A stretch of 39,054 nt of DNA from an uncultured Nitrospiraceae bacterium (GTDB lineage Bacteria; Nitrospirota; Thermodesulfovibrionia; Thermodesulfovibrionales; SM23-35), in contig CAKZPA010000028.1 in NCBI GenBank assembly GCA_937138415.1, forward strand, positions 1 through 39,054. Reading direction: 5' to 3'. Position numbers and translations under genes: made by a program. The notes under the pieces are model-generated. The model saw only the letters and a list, made by a program, of their open reading frames with translations. It was not told where the DNA came from and did no database searches. The first letter of the stretch is position 1; the number at the start of each line of letters is the position of its first letter. Shown in pieces: positions 8,241 to 15,125 of the stretch.

Positions 8241-8432
8241 ACAAAAAAGAATCCGGGAAACAGAAGAAAGCGAATGCGACCTTTCAGATCGCTCCGTGAA
8301 TAGATTGGGCAATATTTTTAGGACGAGAAAAGATGCGATGCGAACGTACCGCCGAGGTGCCGGTGACGGAATGCGCTCTCCTTACTACCCTCGCTCTCTT
8401 TCCTCAGCCCGCCTCACCGATGAATTTCCTCC

Positions 8433-9383
8433 TCATGTCCTCGGAGTCTTTGCGAGGTATGAGAAATATTTTTCCCCTTTATAGAGCCGCTCTGCTAACA
8501 TGCCAGACTCCAGCAGTGTGCTTACCAACTTTTCAGCATTCACCTCCGAGGCACCAACGACACGCGCTATATCACGAAGGGTTACAGGGCGTCTTTTGGC
8601 CATCTCGACAATCGCTTCCTCGACATTTTTTGCTTGTCCGTCCGTGTGTTCGTGAAATTCAGCGATGACGTCGCACTGCCCGTCCAAATACGATCTGACC
8701 GACATCATTTTATCCCCGCTCAGATTATCCCCGCTCAGAGGTTTCGCATATGCTTCCGCAGGCGGTCTGACGACGGTATTGAGATAGATTTTGTCAGGTC
8801 GGATCTGCGATATCGCTTTTTTGAACGAAGGCAATGCATTGGGACTGTCATTGAGCCCTTGTACCAACATGATCTCGAGCCACATCTTGCCTTGATAGCG
8901 CCTTTTGAATGTGGCAAGCCCGTCGATGACCGTCCCTATCTTTAAAGACCCGTAAGGTCTGTTGATTCTTTCAAACATCTCCTGAGAAGCAGCATCGAGC
9001 GAAGGCATCACAATATCTGCCTTTTCGAGATCCTTCTGAACCTCTTCTCTGAAGAGGGATGTCCCGTTCGTCACAACGACGACCGGAATAGACGTCATCT
9101 TTTTTATCTCATTGATAAGTACGCCTATATCCGAATTCAGGGTGGGCTCGCCAGATCCGGAGAACGTTATATAATCTATGCGCTCATAGGCTCCTAACGC
9201 TTCCCGCACTTCTCTGCATACAGCGTCGATTTGTGGATACGATTTTCTTCTGATGGTCTTGCGCAGGGTCCTCCCGAGCTGGCAGTAGATAGAGTCAAGA
9301 ATGCAGGTCTTATACGGGACTATATCTACCCCGAGGGAAAATCCAAGCCTCCGGGAAGGGACGGGACCGTAAACGTAGTGCAC
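8433..9383 (-). CDS. Radical SAM protein (COG0731-like) with a substituted cluster cysteine
   Basis: 316 residues. The N-terminal YGPVPSRRLGFSLGVD and the SGSGEPTLNSD (GGE-like) motif are those of the COG0731 radical SAM family. The CxxxCxxC cluster motif is altered to Cys27-Ile-Leu-Asp-Ser31-Ile-Tyr-Cys34: the middle cysteine is Ser (TCT at 9291-9293, one base from TGT). A 15-bp tandem duplication at 8710-8739 encodes LSGDNLSGDK. The C-terminal 70 residues look like a winged helix. GTG start, three bases after the MinD-like gene, last of the orp-like run. Function is unknown; with Ser31 the canonical cluster would lack a ligand. Confidence 0.82.
   Translation of the reverse strand: MHYVYGPVPSRRLGFSLGVDIVPYKTCILDSIYCQLGRTLRKTIRRKSYPQIDAVCREVREALGAYERIDYITFSGSGEPTLNSDIGVLINEIKKMTSIPVVVVTNGTSLFREEVQKDLEKADIVMPSLDAASQEMFERINRPYGSLKIGTVIDGLATFKRRYQGKMWLEIMLVQGLNDSPNALPSFKKAISQIRPDKIYLNTVVRPPAEAYAKPLSGDNLSGDKMMSVRSYLDGQCDVIAEFHEHTDGQAKNVEEAIVEMAKRRPVTLRDIARVVGASEVNAEKLVSTLLESGMLAERLYKGEKYFSYLAKTPRT
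8710..8739. repeat. 15-bp perfect tandem duplication inside the radical SAM gene
   Basis: Two head-to-tail copies of TTATCCCCGCTCAGA (8710-8724 and 8725-8739). The length is a multiple of three, so it adds five residues (LSGDN/LSGDK) without breaking the frame. Confidence 0.9.
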
Positions 9384-9386
9384 GCG

Positions 9387-10235
9387 TTACTTGATCCTTT
9401 CCCAGAGCCGGGCGATGTCGGCGGCTATGCCATTTTTTGCGAATTCGACGAGCGGGACCCTGTGAACGATCGATTCGCTCACCTGCCGCGAAAAAGGCAG
9501 ATGCGCGATCACCTCTCTGTTGGCCTGTTTGCACATCTTTTCGGTCGCAGCGCTGTTCTTCGGGTTCAAATCACACTTATTGATCACCACTTTTGTCGGG
9601 ATTCCGAAGTGCTCGGATACCCTCGCGACCCTTTCCAAGTCGTACATGCCTGAGAGCGTCGGTTCCGTGACAATGAGAACAAGATCGACGCCGTTCATCG
9701 CTGCGATAACCGGACATCCGATGCCCGGGGGGCCATCGATGATCACGTAGTCTTTATTTTCTTCCTCGGCTATCTGCCTTGCCTTCTCCCGCACTTTGGT
9801 CACGAGTTTGCCCGAGTTTTCCTCCGCGATCCCCAATCGTGCATGCACGAGCGCGCCGTATTTTGTCTCGGAGACGAACCATTCCCCCGAAATATTCTCT
9901 TCCATGAGCACAGCGCCGGCAGGACAAACACGGCTGCAGACAGCACATCCCTCGCATGAAACAGAGTCGACAATATAATCCTGACGTATCGCATCGAAGC
10001 GACAAACCGACAAACACTCGCCACATTGCTGGCAGGCATCTTTATCTATACCGGCGGTGGCACCACTTCTGAATTCGTACCGTTCCCGGATCTCCGGCTT
10101 CAGGAGAAGGTGAAGATCCGCCGCATCGACATCGCAGTCCGCCATGACCTTGTTACTGGCGAGCGATGCGAAGGAAGCCGTCAAGACCGTCTTCCCCGTG
10201 CCGCCTTTTCCGCTGATGACCACGATCTGTTTCAC
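9387..10235 (-). CDS. MinD/ParA-family ATPase with inserted two-cluster ferredoxin domain
   Basis: 282 residues. Deviant Walker A GKGGTGKT at residues 9-16, Walker B VIIDGPPGIGCP near 164-175. Between them, residues about 68-105 hold two 4Fe-4S motifs (CQQCGECLSVC, CEGCAVCSRVCP). This architecture is that of the MinD-like proteins encoded with the orange protein (ORP) of Desulfovibrio. Likely a cytosolic Fe-S ATPase acting on metal-cluster assembly or positioning. Paralogous to the upstream gene, which it overlaps by four bases. Confidence 0.92.
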   Translation of the reverse strand: MKQIVVISGKGGTGKTVLTASFASLASNKVMADCDVDAADLHLLLKPEIRERYEFRSGATAGIDKDACQQCGECLSVCRFDAIRQDYIVDSVSCEGCAVCSRVCPAGAVLMEENISGEWFVSETKYGALVHARLGIAEENSGKLVTKVREKARQIAEEENKDYVIIDGPPGIGCPVIAAMNGVDLVLIVTEPTLSGMYDLERVARVSEHFGIPTKVVINKCDLNPKNSAATEKMCKQANREVIAHLPFSRQVSESIVHRVPLVEFAKNGIAADIARLWERIK

Positions 10236-11098
10236 GCTGGCTCTCTCTCCGCCGCCGCCTCAATGCTCCCGATCATATCCTTAAACTGCCGACGATAGTG
10301 TTTCTTCTCAGTGACGAAGGGGATGCCGTTCGAGTAGAGATACGCGATCTCCTCGTCAAAAGGGATCTCCATGAGGATTGGGATGTGTCTGTGCCGGCAA
10401 AAATCGCGTACTCCGCTGTCCCCGATATCGCACCGATTGATGACCACCCCGGAAGAAATCCGCATTTTGTCCAGCACCTCGACTGCAAGAACGAGGTCGT
10501 GCAAGCCAAAAGGGGTCGGCTCGGTGACGAGGACGCAAAAATCGCTCCCTTTCACCGAGCCGATAACAGGACATGAAGTCCCAGGAGGAGCATCGATTAT
10601 AACGGTACGTGAACGGTCAATATATTGCTTCACCTGCCTGATCAACGGTGGTGACATAATCTCACCGATATTCAGTTTGCCGTGAGCAAAAAGCATATCA
10701 CCAGACACACCTGTCTGAATCACACCGATCGGCTTACCCACTTCGTGGATCGCCTTCCGCGGACAAAGGAGCGCGCAGCCCCCACAGGCATGACAGAGGT
10801 GGGGGAAAATAAGAACGCCTCCGCTCCGTTTTTTTTCGTCACCCGGGAAAACGGCAATCGCATTATACGCGCAGACCTCCCGACACGTTCCACAGTAATC
10901 GCAGAGTGATTCATCGATCTCCGGGATCGGAATCATAGCAACTTTCTCCATAAGTATTTTCAGATTCAGAAAAAGATGCGCATTTGGTTCTTCCACGTCG
11001 CAGTCCACTAACTGGACGTTATTCAGGGATAGTGCAAGATTTACCGCGACGGTTGTCTTCCCGGTGCCACCCTTACCGCTTGCAACGGATACGATCAT
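10232..11098 (-). CDS. MinD/ParA-family ATPase with inserted two-cluster ferredoxin domain (paralogue)
   Basis: 288 residues; same architecture as the downstream gene. Walker A SGKGGTGKTT (residues 7-16), 4Fe-4S motifs CDYCGTCREVC and CHACGGCALLCP (about 66-105), switch region VIIDAPPGTSCP. Sequence differs enough from its neighbour that the two may form a heterodimer. Starts 24 bases after fmdB-like. Confidence 0.92.
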   Translation of the reverse strand: MIVSVASGKGGTGKTTVAVNLALSLNNVQLVDCDVEEPNAHLFLNLKILMEKVAMIPIPEIDESLCDYCGTCREVCAYNAIAVFPGDEKKRSGGVLIFPHLCHACGGCALLCPRKAIHEVGKPIGVIQTGVSGDMLFAHGKLNIGEIMSPPLIRQVKQYIDRSRTVIIDAPPGTSCPVIGSVKGSDFCVLVTEPTPFGLHDLVLAVEVLDKMRISSGVVINRCDIGDSGVRDFCRHRHIPILMEIPFDEEIAYLYSNGIPFVTEKKHYRRQFKDMIGSIEAAAEREPA

Positions 11099-11122
11099 CC
11101 CGATTATTCCTTCCTCCGCTTC

Positions 11123-11365
11123 TCACGTATCGCAGGGACGGGTTTCACACGGACTACTCCTGCCGCAGCAGGTCTTTTCCCTGCCGCACTGGATGCTCCT
11201 GTCTTTCTGATGGGAGCCTTTCATAATGAACCCCGCTCCCCCGGAAATAATCCTCTTGGCGCTTCCCTTGCACTCCGGGCAGGACACCGCTGGTTTTTCA
11301 TTCATTGCATGGTGTACTTCGAATACATAGGCACATGACGCGCATTTATACTCATATACAGGCAT
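11123..11365 (-). CDS. FmdB-family zinc ribbon protein
   Basis: 80 residues. Starts MPVYEYKCASC, then SCPECKGSAKRIISG, the CxxC...CxxC zinc ribbon of the FmdB/CxxC_CxxC_SSSS family. The C-terminal tail is unusually Cys-rich (QCGREKTCCGRSSPC), suggesting a second metal site. Starts three bases after mrp with a GGGAG site inside the mrp 3' end. Role unknown. Confidence 0.85.
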   Translation of the reverse strand: MPVYEYKCASCAYVFEVHHAMNEKPAVSCPECKGSAKRIISGGAGFIMKGSHQKDRSIQCGREKTCCGRSSPCETRPCDT

Positions 11366-11368
11366 GAT

Positions 11369-12268
11369 TCATTCTCCCGATGGCGCCTTTTCTTTAGAAG
11401 AATCGAGTAGAAGCAGCGACTCTATTACTTTATTGAACGCCTTTGCGGTTTCCGACTCGCAATTATACTGATAATAAGGCCGCCCGCTGTCGCCGGCTTC
11501 GACAATCTTCGGTTCGAGCGGTATCCGCCTGAGAAACGGCACCCCCATATCGGAGGCCATCGACTCGCCGCCACCCGTTTTGAATATATCCACCGTTTTG
11601 CCGCCATGCGGACAGACAAAACCGCTCATATTTTCGATAACGCCCAGAATGGAGAGCTTGACGTGGCGGCAGAACATTATTGCCTTCCGCACGTCTATAA
11701 GCGCGACATCCTGCGGCGTGGTCACGATGAGAGCCCCGTCGGCGTCTTTAATCATCTGAGCAACGGAAAGAGGCTCATCTCCCGTTCCCGGCGGAGAGTC
11801 GATAATGAGATAATCAAGTTCTCCCCATTGCACATCGGCAAGAAAATCTCTTACGAGCTTATGTTTGAGCGGTGCCCTCCAGATAACCGCATCATTCTGG
11901 CTCCGCAGGATAAAACCGATAGAAATCACCCTCAGATTGTTGCTGTATACGATGGGTATAAGACCCGTCTCTGAACCTCTCAGCGCGCAGCCTTCGAGTC
12001 CGAGCATTTTAGGTATACTCGGGCCGTGGATATCAATATCCATCAGTCCGACTTTCTGTCCTTTGGCGGACAAGGCAACTGCTATGTTCGTAGCAACCGT
12101 ACTCTTGCCGACACCACCTTTGCCCGAGAGAACGATGACTTTGTGTTTGATACGCGCCATAGTATCCTGGAGCGCGAGTTCTCCCCGGATTTCCTCAATT
12201 TCTTCCCGTGTCGGGAGTGTATGTTTCGTCTGGATCTCATGCGTTTTGCATTCCTGTTCGTTACCCAC
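11369..12268 (-). CDS. mrp: Mrp/NBP35-family Fe-S cluster carrier ATPase
   Basis: 299 residues from GTG 12266-12268, chosen because it overlaps the preceding gene's stop and follows GTGAGGTG; the track-long frame would bury that gene. Walker A LSGKGGVGKSTVATN, DIDIHGPSIPKMLG, and IIDSPPGTGDEPLS are typical of Mrp/ApbC. The C-terminal CxxC usual in NBP35 is not obvious: NMSGFVCPHGG has a single Cys. Binds and transfers Fe-S clusters; in this context it probably serves the ORP-like assembly system. Confidence 0.92.
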   Translation of the reverse strand: MGNEQECKTHEIQTKHTLPTREEIEEIRGELALQDTMARIKHKVIVLSGKGGVGKSTVATNIAVALSAKGQKVGLMDIDIHGPSIPKMLGLEGCALRGSETGLIPIVYSNNLRVISIGFILRSQNDAVIWRAPLKHKLVRDFLADVQWGELDYLIIDSPPGTGDEPLSVAQMIKDADGALIVTTPQDVALIDVRKAIMFCRHVKLSILGVIENMSGFVCPHGGKTVDIFKTGGGESMASDMGVPFLRRIPLEPKIVEAGDSGRPYYQYNCESETAKAFNKVIESLLLLDSSKEKAPSGE

Positions 12269-12647
12269 GTCGCACCTCACTCTCCGTCTGCTCATCGATA
12301 CGCTCGTACACCGCAAAGGCATCCTTCGCGAGACACACACCGGGAGGAAGCCGGCACTGCCCCTCTTTTTTCTGCCGTATCGGATTGTCGGGAACTTTGA
12401 GTTCTGACAGTACTCTGTATATGTGAAGGAACAACTTCCGGGTTTCTTCCCGTATCGTTCCTTCTCTTCCGAAGACCTTCTCGATGATCAAGAATTCCGT
12501 CGATTTTTCGAAAACCTTACTAAAATTACTGCATCAGCCGCACAACGGCTCATGCTGTACGTACGAAAGCAGAGCAAAAATATAACCGATGGCCCTGAGC
12601 TGACTAGCTTCTTTCGTCCGAAGAGATTCTGTTTCGAGCATCGCCAT
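12261..12647 (-). CDS. Candidate selenoprotein (in-frame TGA at codon 38), unknown family
   Basis: ATG 12645-12647 shares a base with the upstream TAA stop (TAATG) and follows GAGGG. The frame meets TGA at 12534-12536, then stays open to TAA 12261-12263, overlapping the mrp GTG by eight bases. Read through, it is a 128-residue protein that exactly fills the space in a tightly packed operon. TGA falls in Cys36-Gly37-TGA38-Cys39, a typical setting for selenocysteine; Cys98 and Cys105 lie near the C-terminus (QCRLPPGVCLAKDAF). Before the stop: SLRTKEASQLRAIGYIFALL; after it: NFSKVFEKSTEFLIIEKVFG. A hairpin resembling a bacterial SECIS follows at 12478-12514. The alternative is a nonsense mutation or base-call error. 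I do not recognise the family. Confidence 0.6.
12478..12514 (-). promoter_or_regulatory. Candidate bacterial SECIS-like hairpin after the in-frame TGA
   Basis: On the transcript, UUUUCGA pairs with UCGAGAA (7 bp, one G-U), then an AAA/CA internal loop, then AUCGA pairs with UUGAU (5 bp, one G-U), closing an 8-nt loop CGGAAUUC with G at positions 2 and 3. The apical loop begins 34 nt after the UGA, within the range accepted for bacterial SECIS elements. Folding was done by eye; the sequence is also coding, so chance cannot be excluded. Confidence 0.4.
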
Positions 12648-12871
12648 TATTCCCTCACCATTTTCGTTCCACAGCGTGAGCAGGATACGGAATAGCAAGG
12701 AACCCCACGCTGATGGGCGATTTTCTCTCCACAATTCGGGCAAACACAATTCCCCCTGGGACCTCCGCGCTTGGAGCCTCCCATTCCACCCCCACCCGCA
12801 CCTCTGCCTCTTCCCACTCCTCTGCCGGCACCGGCAGCCATGCCGGTACCCCGACCTTGTCCTCTCGGCAT
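12647..12871 (-). CDS. Gly/Arg-rich zinc ribbon protein
   Basis: 74 residues from ATG 12869-12871 with an AGGAGG site 8 nt upstream. The first half is low complexity (MPRGQGRGTGMAAGAGRGVG, then Gly/Arg repeats); the second half is a zinc ribbon, CVCPNCGEKIAHQRGVPC followed by CSRCGTKMVRE. Proteins of this type recur beside NifX-like/ORP and Mrp genes in anaerobes. Its stop overlaps the TGA-containing gene. Role unknown; possibly an assembly scaffold or metal donor. Confidence 0.8.
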   Translation of the reverse strand: MPRGQGRGTGMAAGAGRGVGRGRGAGGGGMGGSKRGGPRGNCVCPNCGEKIAHQRGVPCYSVSCSRCGTKMVRE

Positions 12872-12883
12872 CACGATCACCTC

Positions 12884-13252
12884 CTATTTCCCGTGCGTCA
12901 TCATAGCGCCGCTCGTTGGTCCCTGTGCCGCTATAAATTCACCATTTTTAAACCGCTCTACTGCCTCTCTCACCGTACCCGTTGCACCCGTCATAACAGA
13001 AATACCGGCCACATTCAGAGTCTGAAAAGCGTTCGGCCCCACATGCCCAGTGAGAACCGCTTTCACCTGTTTTTCAGCCATGACCTGACCCGCTTGAATA
13101 CCCGCACCTCCTGCGGCATCGATATTCGGATTCTTGATTGCCTCAAACTGGAGAGTCTCCGCGTCAACGATCACGAAAAATTGACATCTGCCAAAACGCG
13201 GGGCGACCGGAGAGTCCAGAGTATCCCCTTGTGCTGTCACGGATATTTTCAT
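12884..13252 (-). CDS. NifX/NifB-C-like 'orange protein' (ORP) homologue
   Basis: 122 residues from ATG 13250-13252 (AGGTGATCAAC upstream; ten extra upstream codons lack support). PF02579-type fold: MKISVTAQGDTLDSPVAPRFG, FFVIVDAETLQFEAI, GAGIQAG, VLTGHVGPNAFQTL and AGISVMTGATGTVREAVE. Such proteins bind Fe-Mo or Mo-Cu-S clusters; in Desulfovibrio the ORP member works with MinD/ParA-like partners. The gene sits in the same type of neighbourhood here. Cluster identity is inferred. Confidence 0.9.
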   Translation of the reverse strand: MKISVTAQGDTLDSPVAPRFGRCQFFVIVDAETLQFEAIKNPNIDAAGGAGIQAGQVMAEKQVKAVLTGHVGPNAFQTLNVAGISVMTGATGTVREAVERFKNGEFIAAQGPTSGAMMTHGK

Positions 13253-13463
13253 GTTGATCACCTTTCTCCTCAGGTCTCTCAAAAAGCGCGCATCTCGCGA
13301 GCGTTGCCGCCATCATCGCGAGTCTCTTCGGAGACGCTTTCGCGCCACTAATCAACTATCGTAAAAATAGTAACAATAAGTGTCTTTCAAAACGTTTTCA
13401 AACGGATTGCCGCACTGCCGATTTTGCATAACTACGTCATCGCCGATCTACCGTTCGGAATTC

Positions 13464-13557
13464 AAAAAAGGGGTGATTGCGATTCACGTTCAGAACAGGT
13501 CCTCTTTTGACACCTGCCTTTGCTCGAGGAAGGGGGAGCAGGATCGCAATGACACCC
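13464..13557 (-). terminator. Long-stem structured terminator between DUF5320 and ORP-like genes
   Basis: On the transcript GGGTGTCATTGCGAT (13543-13557) pairs with ATCGCAATCACCC (13471-13483): 13 bp with a 2-nt bulge, followed by T6 (13464-13469). The roughly 60-nt interior has further pairing potential (CCTGC/GCAGG, CAGGT/ACCTG). It ends the DUF5320 transcript or attenuates read-through into the ORP-like operon. The remaining 13253-13463 gap contains a small palindrome CGTTT-TC-AAACG (13389-13400) but no obvious promoter. Confidence 0.6.
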
Positions 13558-13570
13558 GTTCTTCACGCTA

Positions 13571-13900
13571 TCAGTCCCGTTTTTCCGAGCCTCGCATACT
13601 GCTGATACGATTTTGAACCTGTTCAAGCCGCTTCCTCAGAAATTCAGCCTCGTTCCTGAGAAAAGAGAGTTCGTCTTCAGCAGTGAAAACCGGTCCACGG
13701 GAATAAGCAAAACCCTCGCGTCTCCAGGCAGGGATCCCCGTCGCATAATACCGGTTACTCCATCCGCGGCCGAAGCCAAATCCCGCTCCGCCAAATACAG
13801 GATTCACCGAGCCTGGTGCGCCATAGCCTGCGCAATAACCAGCTCCCCTCCCTGTCCTCGGCCCTAAGCCCCGAGGTCCTGTTCCGTCACCAAATGGCAT
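13571..13900 (-). CDS. DUF5320 protein
   Basis: 109 residues. N-terminal MPFGDGTGPRGLGPRTGRG followed by Gly/Tyr-rich GYCAGYGAPGS, then a C-terminal coiled-coil-like segment (AEDELSFLRNEAEFLRKRLEQVQNRI). This layout defines DUF5320, small proteins found next to ORP/NifX-like and MinD genes. Function unknown. Preceded by a Fur-box-like site at 13931-13952, so probably iron-repressed. Confidence 0.88.
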   Translation of the reverse strand: MPFGDGTGPRGLGPRTGRGAGYCAGYGAPGSVNPVFGGAGFGFGRGWSNRYYATGIPAWRREGFAYSRGPVFTAEDELSFLRNEAEFLRKRLEQVQNRISSMRGSEKRD

Positions 13901-13930
13901 TGCTCATCACCTCATTTCGCAAAGTATGCA

Positions 13931-13952
13931 AATGATAACCATTTTCATCATT
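13931..13952 (-). promoter_or_regulatory. Fur-box-like site upstream of DUF5320 gene
   Basis: Dyad arms AATGAT (13931-13936) and ATCATT (13947-13952). The core TGATAACCATTTTCA matches 13 of 15 bases of the classical TGATAATCATTATCA. It lies in the short fur2-DUF5320 spacer, suggesting a separate iron-controlled start for the orp-like genes. Confidence 0.55.
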
Positions 13953-13967
13953 GGAGAAAAATTTTTT

Positions 13968-14438
13968 CTAACACCCTAAACACTCTCTGCACACTCCATA
14001 AAACTGGATTACGTGGTGTGTAATGTGAAAGTCGTATTTTTTTGAAAGTCCACGCTCAGTTTTCTGCAAGAGATCCTTTTCTTCATCGATAAAATCCTGG
14101 TAATCGATAATACGACGGCACCTGGTGCAAACAAGGTGGTGATGGTGTCCAATCCCCTTTGGATTTTCAGATAATTCATATCTGGCTCTGCCGTCACCAA
14201 AGTCGAACTTGAACACCATCCCACTTTGCACCAGCAATTCCAACGTCCGGTAGACAGTCGTCAACCCAATTGCTGGATGCACCTTGTGTACCTTGAGATA
14301 AATGTCTTCCGCTGAAAGATGCTCGGCCGTACCAGCCAGAACATCCAGAATGGCTTGCCGTGGCACGGTCAACCGGAAGCCGCAGCCCTTGAACTTTCCT
14401 TCCAGCCAGGGCGGCCCCGTTCCATCTCTCCACGGCAT
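13968..14438 (-). CDS. Fur-family metalloregulator (second copy) with DUF5320-like N-terminus
   Basis: 156 residues from ATG 14436-14438 (AAGGAGGAG upstream); 13 extra upstream codons are rejected because the Shine-Dalgarno lies inside them. DNA-binding helix TTVYRTLELLVQSGMVFKF, metal segment HHHHLVCTRCRR, C-terminal YGVCRECLGC. The first 11 residues, MPWRDGTGPPW, resemble the start of the neighbouring DUF5320 protein (MPFGDGTGPRG), an unusual N-terminal extension for Fur. Own promoter carries a Fur-box-like site. Heads the minus-strand run of DUF5320 and orp-like genes and is probably their regulator. Confidence 0.92.
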   Translation of the reverse strand: MPWRDGTGPPWLEGKFKGCGFRLTVPRQAILDVLAGTAEHLSAEDIYLKVHKVHPAIGLTTVYRTLELLVQSGMVFKFDFGDGRARYELSENPKGIGHHHHLVCTRCRRIIDYQDFIDEEKDLLQKTERGLSKKYDFHITHHVIQFYGVCRECLGC

Positions 14439-14455
14439 GAATGACTCCTCCTTCT

Positions 14456-14470
14456 TGATAATGATTTTCA
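14456..14470 (-). promoter_or_regulatory. Fur-box-like operator of fur2
   Basis: TGATAATGATTTTCA matches 13 of 15 bases of the classical Fur core. It overlaps the expected start site (about 14469) just downstream of the -10 box, a position that would block initiation. Confidence 0.6.
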
Positions 14471-14475
14471 GTTTC

Positions 14476-14505
14476 ATTATAATAAGACGGTGATTCCGTT
14501 GTCAA
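14476..14505 (-). promoter_or_regulatory. Strong sigma70 promoter of fur2
   Basis: Consensus TTGACA (14500-14505) and TATAAT (14476-14481) with an 18-bp spacer on the minus strand. A ribosome-binding site and the fur2 ATG follow at 14438. Confidence 0.8.
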
Positions 14506-14593
14506 CCAAGACGATACCTCACGATTACAATCGTTGACTGCCCGATAAAAGAAGTCTGCGCTCGTGCGCAAGACTCAAGGGAGATACAATGAC

Positions 14594-15103
14594 ATGAAGG
14601 GAAACATACCGCAAGAAATACCCCACGAGATAAGGTATCAGCCGATAGGTACTATCCATTCCCCTTTTCAGGATCTTTCAGGGATGCCGATACAACCGGC
14701 GGGGGCTAAAGGTATAGTGGGAACCGTAGAAGTGAGAGAGGAGTTTTCGGAGGGTCTAAGAGACCTGAGCGGATTTTCACACATCATATTGATCTATCAT
14801 TTCCACAAATCGCAAGGTTATGCTTTATCCGTTACCCCTTTCCTCGACACCGTGCCTCGCGGCGTCTTCGCGACCAGGGCTCCGAGGCGTCCGAATCCAA
14901 TCGGGATATCAATAGTCGAACTGACAAAGGTGGAGGGCAATATCCTTCATATCAAAAACGTCGATATCGTGGACGGAACCCCCCTGCTCGATATCAAACC
15001 TTATGTCCCGGAGTTCGACATCCATGAAGGAGTTCGCATAGGGTGGCTCGCGGGGAAAACGGGCAAAGCAGAAAAGACGAAATCGGATCGCAGGTTCACA
15101 TAG
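14594..15103 (+). CDS. trmO: tRNA (N6-threonylcarbamoyladenosine(37)-N6)-methyltransferase TrmO
   Basis: 169 residues from ATG 14594 with AGGGAGA upstream; a GTG ten codons earlier is possible. YQPIGTIHSPF at the start, ATRAPRRPNPIGIS in the middle and DGTPLLDIKPYVPEFD near the end are the TrmO/TsaA signature (SAM-dependent methylation of t6A37 in tRNA). Length matches small bacterial and archaeal TrmO proteins without the C-terminal extension of the E. coli enzyme. Lone plus-strand gene, divergent from fur2, convergent with the cytochrome gene. Confidence 0.92.
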   Translation: MKGNIPQEIPHEIRYQPIGTIHSPFQDLSGMPIQPAGAKGIVGTVEVREEFSEGLRDLSGFSHIILIYHFHKSQGYALSVTPFLDTVPRGVFATRAPRRPNPIGISIVELTKVEGNILHIKNVDIVDGTPLLDIKPYVPEFDIHEGVRIGWLAGKTGKAEKTKSDRRFT

Positions 15104-15125
15104 ACGCCTCCTCAAAAAGCAGGTC

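Noticed and set aside
12534-12536. Genome-wide reassignment of TGA as a sense codon
   Set aside because: Many intact genes here end at TGA, including feoA, feoB and the glutamate synthase fusion, often within start-stop overlaps.
13164-13355. Small minus-strand frame overlapping the ORP-like start
   Set aside because: It overlaps the ORP-like gene extensively and lacks a ribosome-binding site; its early part (SGAKASPKRLAMMAATLARC) is curious but unsupported.
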